A stretch of 64,000 nucleotides of DNA, taken from contig CAIZHQ010000026.1 in assembly GCA_903932865.1 (NCBI GenBank), positions 1-64,000 of the forward strand. The letters are read 5' to 3'. The DNA comes from an uncultured Burkholderiales bacterium (lineage in GTDB: Bacteria > Pseudomonadota > Gammaproteobacteria > Burkholderiales > Burkholderiaceae_C). Within the stretch, counting starts at the first letter, position 1. Every line of letters begins with the position of its first letter. The position numbers and the translations under genes are program-made. Below, in pieces: positions 28,025-35,032 of the stretch. Below the pieces are notes generated by a model, which saw only the letters and a list, made by a program, of their open reading frames with translations, was not told the origin of the DNA and did no database searches.

Positions 28025-28921
28025 ATGGGCCACACCTCCCCCAAAAGCCTGGCGGTTGCCGGGCTCCTGTTCAATGCCTTTGTCTGGGGCGTGTGCTGGT
28101 GGCCCTTCAAACAATTAGAAGCCCAAGGCCTGCACCCGCTGTGGGCCACCGCGCTGGTCTACGCCTTCGTCTTTGTGTCCATCGCCATGTGGCTGTGGCG
28201 CAGCGGGCAACTGCAAAGCTGGCGAGGCCACCCCGGTCTGTGGCTCTTGTTGCTGGCCTCGGGCTTGACCAATGTGGGCTTCAACTGGGCCGTCACGGTA
28301 GGCGACGTGGTGCGCGTGGTGCTGCTGTTTTATTTGATGCCCGCCTGGTCGGTGCTGGTGGCCTGGTGGTTACTGGGTGAAAAACCCACCCTCATGGCCT
28401 TGCTGCGCTTGCTGCTGGCGCTGGCCGGTTTGTTCATCGTCCTCAAAACCCCTGAGACCCCCTGGCCCGTACCCGATAGCCTGGCCGATGGACTGGCGCT
28501 GATGGGGGGCCTGACTTTTGCCATCACCAACGCCTTGCTGCTCAAACTCAAGGACAGCCCCAGCTCGTCGCGCACCCTGGCCATGTTTGGCGGCGGCGCG
28601 GTCATGGCCACGCTGGCGGCCATCGCAGGTTTGGCCACTGGGGTGGTGGCCACCGGCGCAGTCCCCACTTGGAGCTGGTTGCCCCTGGTGGCCCTGCTGA
28701 GCCTCTCGTTTATGTTGGGCAACCTGGCGCTGCAATTCGGCGCGGCCCGCCTGGCCGCCCACACCACGGCGCTGGTCATGCTGTCGGAAGTGCTGTTTGC
28801 CAGCGTGTCCTCGGTTTTGCTGGGCGCCTCCAGCTGGGACAGCCGCACCCTGATCGGAGGGGCTTTGATTTTGCTGGCGGCTTTGCTGTCCATCGTCGGG
28901 CCGGGCCACAAGGCCAACTGA
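28025..28921 (+). CDS. EamA/DMT superfamily transporter
   Basis: A 298-residue permease with ten predicted helices in two EamA repeats: FNAFVWGVCWWPFKQLEAQGLHPLWAT and YLMPAWSVLVAWWLLGEKPTLMAL in the first, GGLTFAITNALLLKLKDSPSSSRTLA and HTTALVMLSEVLFASVSSVLLG in the second. It differs clearly from the other EamA protein in the window and is probably not a recent duplicate. The start was set at MGHTSPKSLAVAG; longer open sequence upstream overlaps dedA. The substrate is unknown. Confidence 0.88.
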   Translation: MGHTSPKSLAVAGLLFNAFVWGVCWWPFKQLEAQGLHPLWATALVYAFVFVSIAMWLWRSGQLQSWRGHPGLWLLLLASGLTNVGFNWAVTVGDVVRVVLLFYLMPAWSVLVAWWLLGEKPTLMALLRLLLALAGLFIVLKTPETPWPVPDSLADGLALMGGLTFAITNALLLKLKDSPSSSRTLAMFGGGAVMATLAAIAGLATGVVATGAVPTWSWLPLVALLSLSFMLGNLALQFGAARLAAHTTALVMLSEVLFASVSSVLLGASSWDSRTLIGGALILLAALLSIVGPGHKAN

Positions 28922-28991
28922 ATCGGCATGAAAAGCCCTAGGCTGTCGCTGGCATGATGTCCATCTGTCCACTCCCAACGGAACAAACCCC

Positions 28992-29474
28992 ATGAGCCTG
29001 TACGACCTCGAAGCCCAAAGCATTGACAACCAACCCGTGCCCCTGTCGCGCTACAAAGGTCAGGTGATGCTGATCGTCAACACCGCCAGTGCCTGCGGCT
29101 TCACGCCCCAGTTCACCGGACTGGAAAAGCTGCACCAGAAATATGGCCCTCAAGGTCTGGCCGTGCTGGGCTTTCCGTGCAACCAGTTCGCCAGCCAAGA
29201 CCCGGGTGACGATGCGCAGATTGCCAACTTCTGCCAGAAGAACTACGGCGTGAGCTTTCAGATGATGAGCAAGATCAAGGTCAACGGCGATGGGGCGCAC
29301 CCGCTGTTCCAATGGCTCACGGCCGAGGCCCCCGGCATTTTGGGCAGCAAGGCCATCAAATGGAACTTCACCAAGTTTCTGGTGGGGCGCGACGGGCGCG
29401 TGATCAAGCGCTATGCGCCGCAGGACTCGCCAGAGAAGATCACCAAGGACATTGAGACGGCGCTGGCGGCTTGA
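28992..29474 (+). CDS. Glutathione peroxidase family protein
   Basis: A 160-residue thiol peroxidase (BtuE/GPx type) that reduces organic and hydrogen peroxides with glutathione or thioredoxin. Active-site cysteine Cys35 is in NTASACGFTPQF (cysteine in place of selenocysteine), followed by GFPCNQFASQDPGDD and KWNFTKFLVGRDG, which supply the Gln and Trp of the catalytic tetrad. Length and motifs are standard. It stands alone. Confidence 0.95.
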   Translation: MSLYDLEAQSIDNQPVPLSRYKGQVMLIVNTASACGFTPQFTGLEKLHQKYGPQGLAVLGFPCNQFASQDPGDDAQIANFCQKNYGVSFQMMSKIKVNGDGAHPLFQWLTAEAPGILGSKAIKWNFTKFLVGRDGRVIKRYAPQDSPEKITKDIETALAA

Positions 29475-29520
29475 TCGACGTAGGCCAGTGGCGCCTGCCT
29501 CTAGGCGGGTCTGAGCCCGT

Positions 29521-29907
29521 TCAGGCCCACCAAGTCAGCACGGCCAACCACAGCAACAACGCTGCGCCTGCCCACACCAGCACCCGCGTGCGCAGACGCA
29601 GCACTTCCACGGTGCTGACCAAGCGCGCATTTTGTTCGGCCAACTCGGCCAGGGTTTCGGTCAATTCGCGCTGGGTCTGGGCTTGGCGCTCAATCTGGCC
29701 TTGCGCGGCAATCAAAGCGTTTTTGAGTTCACCCAAGCTGGGCACGGCACTGACGGGCGTGGTCGTGGTGGGGGTGCCCGCTTCGCCGGGGGGCTGAGCA
29801 GGTTGACGGTCCATCAGCTTGCGCGCGGCTTTGAGGACCGAAGGCGCATGTTCGATCACATCGCCCCAGGGAATCACTTTCAGCGCCATCAACCAAGGTA
29901 TCGCCAT
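29521..29907 (-). CDS. Uncharacterised protein with coiled coil and C-terminal membrane helix
   Basis: A 128-residue protein that I do not recognise. It starts with MAIPWLMALKVIPWGDVIEH, then a Pro/Thr-rich linker (about residues 34-55), a heptad-patterned coiled coil (LGELKNALIAAQGQIERQAQ onward, about 58-100) and a single C-terminal membrane helix (VLVWAGAALLLWLAVLTWWA). This layout suggests a tail-anchored, oligomeric inner-membrane protein. Codon use looks like the rest of the chromosome. Neighbours are glutathione peroxidase (convergent) and the glcF gene on the same strand upstream. Confidence 0.65.
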   Translation of the reverse strand: MAIPWLMALKVIPWGDVIEHAPSVLKAARKLMDRQPAQPPGEAGTPTTTTPVSAVPSLGELKNALIAAQGQIERQAQTQRELTETLAELAEQNARLVSTVEVLRLRTRVLVWAGAALLLWLAVLTWWA

Positions 29908-30035
29908 CGTCTAGTCCTTTGTGTGCGCTTTGCAAGCGCGGTCTACCGTCCAGCGCTGAATCCTACCCCTGTGGGCTTATTGGCTTGTTCGGACGCTGTC
30001 CTTGTCGTATGAGGGAAAGGACTTTGACGATGCGA

Positions 30036-31280
30036 TCACACAGCGTTGCTCACTGCCTCGTCCAACAACTCCACCCAATGCCTGACCGGCAGGCCGCTGC
30101 CGCTTTGCAGGTGGGTGATGCAGCCGATGTTGGCGCTGATCACACCCTGGGGCTCCAGTGCATTCAGGTGGCCGAGCTTGCGGTCGCGCAGTAGCTTGGA
30201 CAGTTCAGGGTTGAGCACGCTGTAAGTGCCGGCCGAGCCGCAGCACAGGTGCGACTCGATGGCCGTGACCTTGATCTTGAAACCCAGATCGCCCAAGTGC
30301 TTCTCGACGCCGCCTTTGAGTTGCTGGCCATGTTGCAGCGTGCAGGGCGGGTGATAGGCCTGCAGGCCTGCGGCTTGCAGGGCTTTGGGGTTCAACTTGG
30401 GTTGGAGCAGCGGCACCAGCTCGGGCAGCAGCTCGCTCAGGTCTTTGGTCAAAGCCCCGATGCGGGCGGCTTTGTTGGCATACGCCGGGTCGTCTTTGAG
30501 CACATGGCCGTAGTCTTTGACCATGACACCGCAGCCCGAGGCGTTCATCACAATGGCCTCGACCTCGCCGCTCTCCACCAAGGGCCACCAGGCGTCGATG
30601 TTGGCGCGCATGTGGTCTTTGCCGCCATCATGGTCGTTCAGATGGAATTTGAGCGCGCCGCAGCAACCGGCTTTCGGGGCCGTCACAGCCTGAATGCCAG
30701 CGGCGTCCAGCACACGGGCGGTGGCGGTGTTGATGTTGGGGCTCATGCTCGGCTGCACGCAACCGGCCAGCATCAGCACCTTGCGGGCGTGCCGGCGTGT
30801 TGGCCAAGCGCCGGCGTCTTGTGGCGCAGGCACTTTGGCTTTCAGGCTTTCGGGCAGCAGGCCGCGCACCATCTGGCCCATCTTCATGGCGGGGGCAAAC
30901 AAGGGCGAAGGCAGGCCTTCTTTCAGCGCCCAGCGCACCAGCTTTTCGCCTGTAAGACGCTCGACTTTGGCGTCCACCAGCTTTCGGCCAATGTCCACCA
31001 AGTGGCCATATTGCACACCACTGGGGCATGTGCTTTCGCAGTTTCGGCAAGTCAGGCAGCGGTCCAGATGCATCTGGGTTTTGCGGGTGGGCGTTTCGCC
31101 CTCCAGCACCGCCTTCATCAAATAAATGCGGCCACGCGGGCCATCCAGCTCGTCGCCCAACAGCTGGTAGGTGGGGCAAGTGGCGGTGCAAAAGCCGCAG
31201 TGCACGCACTTGCGCAGAATCGCTTCGGCCGCCAGGCCATCGGGGGTGTTTTGGTATTCGGGGGCGAGATTGGTTTGCAT
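30036..31280 (-). CDS. glcF: Glycolate oxidase iron-sulfur subunit
   Basis: The electron-transfer subunit of glycolate oxidase, which feeds electrons from glycolate oxidation to the quinone pool. The 414-residue protein has two [4Fe-4S] motifs, C25xxCxxCxxxCP (CVHCGFCTATCP) and CLTCRNCESTCP, and two CCG domains (GCCGALKFHL and LCCGSAGTYS). The start at 31280 matches family N-termini; a longer open frame upstream overlaps glcE antisense sequence. It lies 11 bases after glcE, but the FAD subunit gene glcD is absent from the window. Confidence 0.94.
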   Translation of the reverse strand: MQTNLAPEYQNTPDGLAAEAILRKCVHCGFCTATCPTYQLLGDELDGPRGRIYLMKAVLEGETPTRKTQMHLDRCLTCRNCESTCPSGVQYGHLVDIGRKLVDAKVERLTGEKLVRWALKEGLPSPLFAPAMKMGQMVRGLLPESLKAKVPAPQDAGAWPTRRHARKVLMLAGCVQPSMSPNINTATARVLDAAGIQAVTAPKAGCCGALKFHLNDHDGGKDHMRANIDAWWPLVESGEVEAIVMNASGCGVMVKDYGHVLKDDPAYANKAARIGALTKDLSELLPELVPLLQPKLNPKALQAAGLQAYHPPCTLQHGQQLKGGVEKHLGDLGFKIKVTAIESHLCCGSAGTYSVLNPELSKLLRDRKLGHLNALEPQGVISANIGCITHLQSGSGLPVRHWVELLDEAVSNAV

Positions 31281-31291
31281 GACGATTCGCC

Positions 31292-32449
31292 TCAGAGGGA
31301 GTGCATACGACCGGTGGCGAACACGCCTTTCGGGTCGAACTGTTTTTGCAATTGCTGCTGGATGCGGTCTTGCACGGCGTCCAGCGGGGTGTTCACACCG
31401 ACGACTTTGTCCAGCTCGGCATGCGTGGCGCTGGCACGGAACAGCGTGGCATGGCCGCCTACCGATTGCGCCAACTCGCGCAGCGGCACCGCCGCCGTGG
31501 CCGGCGCCCACAGCCAACGCTGCGCACCTTGCCACTCGATGTAAGTGGGGTAGGGCAAATCCAAAACCGGCGCGGTTTGCGGCACCGAGAGACGCCACAG
31601 ACAGTCATCGCGGCTAGGCGCATCAAAAAAAGTGAGCGCCTGCTCTGTACTGGCACGCCAATCTTGCTCGGCTTCAGCATTGTCCATGGCCTGCACCTGC
31701 GCGCCCAAAGCCGCGGCATCGGCACTCATTTTGCCGATGGCCGACTGCACCGCCGCCACCGCGCCGCGCAGGCGCACAAACAAATAATCGGCCACGGGTT
31801 GGGCCGTGGTGTCGCGCACCCAAGCGCTGGCATTCAAGGGCAGGGGCTGGCCACCCCAGCGGTGCAGCAAATCCAGCGCCGGGCCTTGGGCCAGACCCGC
31901 GATCATCAGCGTGGCCTCGGCCGGGGCCACCGGCAAGACTTTGAGGCTGACCTCGGTGATCAAGCCCAGCGTGCCCCAGCTGCCGGCCATGAGGCGACTC
32001 ACGTCGTAACCGGCCACGTTTTTCATGACCTGGCCGCCAAAGGTCAGGTGCTCGCCCAGACCGTTGATGAAGCGGGCCCCGAGCACGTAGTCACGCACAG
32101 CGCCAGCGGTGGCGCGGGCGGGGCCGCTCAAACCTGCGGCCACCATGCCGCCCACGGTGGCACCATGTTCCGAGTTGTGGCCAAAGTGCGGCGGCTCAAA
32201 AGCCAAGCATTGGCCTTTTTCGGCCAGAGCAGCTTCCAGTTCGGCCAGGGGCGTGCCGCACCGGGCCGTGACCACCAGCTCACTGGGCTCGTAACTGACG
32301 ATGCCCCGGTAAGCCCGTGTGTCCAGCACCTCGCCAGTGAGGCTCTGGCCCCAAAAATCTTTGGTGCCACCACCGCGCAAGCGCAAAGTGCAGCCATCCA
32401 CACCCGCCTGGCGCACGGCGTCGATGAGGGAATTGAGTTGAGCTTCCAT
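31292..32449 (-). CDS. glcE: Glycolate oxidase FAD-binding subunit GlcE
   Basis: A 385-residue FAD-linked subunit of glycolate oxidase. Features are LRLRGGGTKDFWG in the first FAD-binding lobe, FEPPHFGHNSEHGATVGGMVAAGLSG (pyrophosphate-binding loop), GGQVMKNVAGYDVSRLMAGSWGTLGLITEVSLKVLP, and the C-terminal FDPKGVFATGRM. The start MEAQLNSLID was chosen over a longer frame. It normally follows glcD; here the upstream neighbour on the same strand is vapC, starting an accessory stretch, so the operon seems to have lost or been separated from glcD. Confidence 0.93.
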   Translation of the reverse strand: MEAQLNSLIDAVRQAGVDGCTLRLRGGGTKDFWGQSLTGEVLDTRAYRGIVSYEPSELVVTARCGTPLAELEAALAEKGQCLAFEPPHFGHNSEHGATVGGMVAAGLSGPARATAGAVRDYVLGARFINGLGEHLTFGGQVMKNVAGYDVSRLMAGSWGTLGLITEVSLKVLPVAPAEATLMIAGLAQGPALDLLHRWGGQPLPLNASAWVRDTTAQPVADYLFVRLRGAVAAVQSAIGKMSADAAALGAQVQAMDNAEAEQDWRASTEQALTFFDAPSRDDCLWRLSVPQTAPVLDLPYPTYIEWQGAQRWLWAPATAAVPLRELAQSVGGHATLFRASATHAELDKVVGVNTPLDAVQDRIQQQLQKQFDPKGVFATGRMHSL

Positions 32450-32526
32450 GGACAAAGATGGTAACGCCCAAGACCTGACGCGTGCGTGAATTTTTTGAAC
32501 GGGCAGGTTGTGGGAAATTGCGCGAT

Positions 32527-32955
32527 TCAAAGCACCACAAGGTGTGCAGTGGTGGCGCCGCGCACTGCGCTGATGGGAATCCGCTGGTCCAGCGTCACCA
32601 GTCGTCCTTGGTTTTTGACGGTCAAGGCCAAAAGGTACAAATCAGTCAATTGCCTCGCGCTGTGAATGTGACCATGTTGAAACTGCTGGGGATCCAAAAG
32701 GCTGACCTCATCGGACCAGAATTCATGGTGTGGTGTTCGCGTGGAGTTTTGCAACATGCCGACCAGCATCGACAGGGGTTGAGGGCTGCTGTACCCGGGC
32801 TGGCCCATGATGCGAAGACACCCATTTTGGGTCAATGCACAGGTGGCCCAGCCTTGCTGAATGTGCTCTTCAAACCATTGGGCCGCACGAACATGGTGAA
32901 CATGATCACGGTCATGCAAGGCGATCAGCACATTCACGTCAAACAGCGCGCGCAT
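32527..32955 (-). CDS. vapC: VapC-type PIN-domain toxin
   Basis: A 142-residue ribonuclease toxin of the PIN family. It starts MRALFDVNVLIALHDRDHVH with the first conserved acidic residue, has ATCALTQNGCLRIMGQPGYSS in the centre, and LTDLYLLALTVKNQGRLVTLDQRI with further acidic residues near the end. The motif position often held by Glu is Gln here, as in some relatives. It overlaps the antitoxin stop by one base (TGATG). VapC enzymes usually cleave tRNA or rRNA; the target is unknown. Confidence 0.9.
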   Translation of the reverse strand: MRALFDVNVLIALHDRDHVHHVRAAQWFEEHIQQGWATCALTQNGCLRIMGQPGYSSPQPLSMLVGMLQNSTRTPHHEFWSDEVSLLDPQQFQHGHIHSARQLTDLYLLALTVKNQGRLVTLDQRIPISAVRGATTAHLVVL

Positions 32956-33218
32956 CAAACACCCTCTGCATCGCGCAAGCGTTCGATCAACTCATTGCTG
33001 ATGACCACGCCACGGGAAGACAAGGGCTGAATGCCGTATTGGGCCAAACGCTCTGAGACGTGGGGCACGGTTTGATCCGCTGTCGGCTGATAGGTGCCCA
33101 CTGCGAATGCTTTGCGCGCCAACTCGCTCATGACTTGTCCAAGTGATTTTTTCTCTCTTTGCGCAATTTCTTTGGCTGCAAAAAGCACATCGTCTGCAAT
33201 GTCTAGGGTGGTGCGCAT
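32955..33218 (-). CDS. vapB: VapB-type antitoxin
   Basis: An 87-residue antitoxin with an N-terminal ribbon-helix-helix (MRTTLDIADDVLFAAKEIAQ, then a basic helix REKKSLGQVMSELARKAF) that should bind DNA, and a C-terminal region that wraps the toxin. GGGAG lies five bases before the ATG. A perfect 14-bp inverted repeat begins 16 bases upstream of the start and is the likely operator. The gene is coupled to vapC. Confidence 0.88.
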   Translation of the reverse strand: MRTTLDIADDVLFAAKEIAQREKKSLGQVMSELARKAFAVGTYQPTADQTVPHVSERLAQYGIQPLSSRGVVISNELIERLRDAEGV

Positions 33219-33233
33219 TTCATCTCCCGAGGT

Positions 33234-33267
33234 GTTGATGTTTGATGCTATCACATCAAACATCAAC
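33234..33267. promoter_or_regulatory. VapBC operator: 14-bp inverted repeat with four TTGATG half-sites
   Basis: Arms 33234-33247 and 33254-33267 are perfectly complementary over 14 bases with a 6-base spacer. Each arm holds two copies of TTGATG separated by one base, giving four half-sites in 34 bases. This fits a VapBC complex with several ribbon-helix-helix dimers bound side by side. It starts 16 bases upstream of the vapB ATG. Confidence 0.75.
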
Positions 33268-33445
33268 CTGACGTACGGTAAAGTGCCCCCAACACAAGCG
33301 CATAGATTCAGCCGCGTCCAAGCCAAGGCCTGCCGGGTTTGGCGGTGGACTTATCGGTGTCATGAGTACACTTGCTCACTGCACAAGTGAATACTCACCT
33401 GGCTTGTGGAAGTTTATGCCGTTAGATTGATCCGACTGAATCAGT

Positions 33446-33472
33446 TTTATCCCGCAGGATTTGCGGGATAAA
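33446..33472. repeat. 10-bp hairpin at the left edge of the cassette region
   Basis: TTTATCCCGC (33446-33455) pairs perfectly with GCGGGATAAA (33463-33472) around a 7-base loop. It sits five bases before the recombination core GTTATGC (33477-33483). It may be the right part of a degraded attC or an attI-like element; the matching left core (a GCATAAC- or ATCTAAC-like box) was not found. Confidence 0.45.
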
Positions 33473-33476
33473 TTAC

Positions 33477-33483
33477 GTTATGC
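33477..33483 (+). other. Integron recombination core site GTTATGC (left end of cassette 1)
   Basis: GTTATGC fits the GTTRRRY core consensus apart from a pyrimidine at one position (T for R), which is common in such sites. It is exactly the reverse complement of GCATAAC at 34205-34211, the R'' box of the attC at the other end of the same cassette. This pairing is what a genuine cassette shows, because both boxes come from one attC in the circular form. Confidence 0.7.
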
Positions 33484-33504
33484 ATGATTATTAAGGAGGC
33501 GCCG

Positions 33505-34197
33505 GTGTTTTCGCAATCGGTTATCGAGCAGCTCCACTACTACGTCTATTTCCTTCGCGACCCGAGCAACAAGGAAGTTTTCTACGTCGGCAAAGGCAAG
33601 GGGAATCGCGTGTTTGAACATGTCGCGTGCGCATTAGCCGACGTAGCCGAATCCGACAAACTTGACCGTATTAGGACGATAGAAAAGTCCGGAAAGTCCG
33701 TTGAACATTTTGTGCTTCGTCACGGGCTTACTGAACGCGCCGCATTCGAGGTTGAGGCCGCCGTTATCGACTTCATCGGCATTCCCAATCTTTCGAATCT
33801 CCAAAGCGGGCACTATTCCACCGACTTCGGCATCAAGACCGCAGAAGAAGTTGACGCTATGTATTCTGCTCCTCCGTTTGAAACAGACGAGGCGGTTTTG
33901 CTCATCAACATCAATAAGCTGTTCGATCGAGAAATGACCGAAACCGAAATCTACGACGCCACTCGCAAGTCATGGGTTGTCGGGCCTAAAAGAAACAAGG
34001 CGCAATACGCCGTTGCCACTTACCGCGGGCTCACACGAGAGGTCTACGTAATCAACGAGTGGTATCAAATCGGTGATCGGTGGGGCTTCAATGGAAAGCG
34101 CGCTGATGAAGCCATCCGAACCAGCCTTCGGTACAAGTCAGTTGCAGGGTTGTCCAAACGAGGAGCCGCGAATCCCATTCGCTATATTAATTGCTAG
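33505..34197 (+). CDS. GIY-YIG nuclease-domain protein (cassette-borne)
   Basis: A 230-residue protein with an N-terminal GIY-YIG-like domain: LHYYVYFLRDPSNKEVFYVG followed by KGKGNRVFEH, with further motif residues around ERAAFEVEAAVIDFIG. It resembles the LEM-3-like branch. The C-terminal part (YAVATYRGLTREVYVINEWY, then RWGFNGKRADEAIRTSLRYKSV) looks like a small substrate-binding module seen with such nucleases. GTG at 33505 was chosen because AAGGAGG ends five bases before it; a start at 33484 in the same frame lacks one. GC content is visibly lower than in neighbours. It is the gene of integron cassette 1. Confidence 0.75.
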   Translation: MFSQSVIEQLHYYVYFLRDPSNKEVFYVGKGKGNRVFEHVACALADVAESDKLDRIRTIEKSGKSVEHFVLRHGLTERAAFEVEAAVIDFIGIPNLSNLQSGHYSTDFGIKTAEEVDAMYSAPPFETDEAVLLININKLFDREMTETEIYDATRKSWVVGPKRNKAQYAVATYRGLTREVYVINEWYQIGDRWGFNGKRADEAIRTSLRYKSVAGLSKRGAANPIRYINC

Positions 34198-34204
34198 CCA
34201 TCAT

Positions 34205-34270
34205 GCATAACACTACGTTCGAGGGGACGCACCGCCTATCGGCGGTGCGCCCCTCAACTTCACGTTAGGC
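34205..34270 (+). other. attC site (66 bp) closing cassette 1
   Basis: R'' box GCATAAC (34205-34211), a long imperfect stem, and R' box GTTAGGC (34264-34270). The central stem GAGGGGACGCACCGCC pairs with GGCGGTGCGCCCCTC around the loop TATC, leaving one bulged A as in functional attC sites. Size and layout match the short attC class. It lies 7 bases after the stop of the GIY-YIG gene, as expected for a cassette, and no integrase gene is found in the window. Confidence 0.9.
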
Positions 34271-34296
34271 CGCACACACGATCCGCTACGCTCGCT

Positions 34297-34593
34297 ATGC
34301 AACTGAATCAAGTCTCGGTTCCTGGTTTCGACATCGCCGCGTCCGTGCAGTTCTACATCGGTCTCGGCTTAAAACTCATCGTCAGCTCGCCGCACTACGC
34401 GAGGTTCGAGTGTCCGAACCTCGACAGCAAGGTTGCAGAGCTCAGAGCAATCGGCTATTCGTTCATAAGCGGCCCAAGAGATGAGCCTTGGCTTTGGCGC
34501 GAGGCCAGTCTTCAAGACCCCGCTCGCAATGAAGTTTGCCTGTACTGGGCGGGCGAGAATCGTCGCCATCCGCCCTGGCGAGTCAAGTCATAG
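34297..34593 (+). CDS. VOC-superfamily (glyoxalase/bleomycin resistance-like) protein, cassette-borne, shortened
   Basis: A 98-residue vicinal oxygen chelate protein: MQLNQVSVPGFDIAASVQFY and LGLKLIVSSPHYARFECP form the first repeat; PWLWREASLQDPARNEVCLY and WAGENRRHPPWRV end the second. From memory of the family, about 25 residues between FECP and the segment LDSKVAEL are missing, an in-frame deletion that removes a strand and a metal ligand. It may therefore be inactive. It is the gene of cassette 2, beginning 27 bases after the attC core, without a clear Shine-Dalgarno. Confidence 0.7.
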   Translation: MQLNQVSVPGFDIAASVQFYIGLGLKLIVSSPHYARFECPNLDSKVAELRAIGYSFISGPRDEPWLWREASLQDPARNEVCLYWAGENRRHPPWRVKS

Positions 34594-34623
34594 TCCATCC
34601 GGCTTCATCGCTCACCTTGTGCG

Positions 34624-34643
34624 GCCTAAACCCTCGCTCAACC
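34624..34643 (+). other. Left half of a decayed attC closing cassette 2
   Basis: The cassette 2 core is GTTAGGC, so its attC should begin with GCCTAAC. GCCTAAAC is found at 34624-34631, one base longer, followed by CCTCGCTCAACC, a good L'' box. No L'/R' half follows; instead sequence related to an NTF2-like gene begins. The cassette array therefore seems cut within this attC. Confidence 0.5.
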
Positions 34644-34645
34644 TG

Positions 34646-34995
34646 ACCCGCTACGGCAAGCGTCAACTCGATGCCAACAACGCCAAGAATGTGGACGCCT
34701 GGCTCAGCACCTACGCGCCTGACGCCAAGCAGTTTGGACTAGGTGGCCCTTTGCTGGCCGATGGGCACGAACAAATTCGGGCGCCTGCCTTGGCACGTTT
34801 CCAGGAACCTCACCTTCACGCCCAACTGATTCGGCGTGAAACCTTTGGCAATGTCGTGTTGACCACGAAGACGTCACCCGGACTTTCCCCGAAGGCCCTG
34901 GACGCGTTGAACTGGTCTGTGTGTATGTCGTGGAGAAAGGGCTGATCCAAAGCGCCTCCTTCGCACTGGGACCGCAGACGATTTTCAGTACATAA
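34646..34995 (+). pseudogene. NTF2-like (SnoaL/ketosteroid isomerase-type) gene, truncated and frameshifted
   Basis: The frame encodes RQLDANNAKNVDAWLSTYAP and GHEQIRAPALARFQEPHLHA, typical of small nuclear transport factor 2-like proteins, up to TFGNVV. Near 34855-34862 one base is missing (GTCGTGTTGACCAC where GTCGTGGTTGACCAC would be expected), and the rest continues in another frame as DHEDVTRTFPEGPGRVELVC, VYVVEKGLIQ and SASFALGPQTIF, ending with TAA at 34993. The start codon is not identifiable, since the 5' end abuts the decayed attC. The product is surely non-functional in this form. Confidence 0.78.
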
Positions 34996-35032
34996 CCATG
35001 CTACTGATCACTTTGGTGGTTTTCTGGGGGGA

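Noticed and set aside
33421-33427. GTTAGAT as a further cassette boundary
   Set aside because: It fits the core consensus, but no matching ATCTAAC box or attC stem was found, so it may be chance.
34481-34945. 154-codon frame covering the VOC end and the NTF2-like start
   Set aside because: The first third is an alternative frame of the VOC gene; the rest is the broken NTF2-like gene. No single protein.
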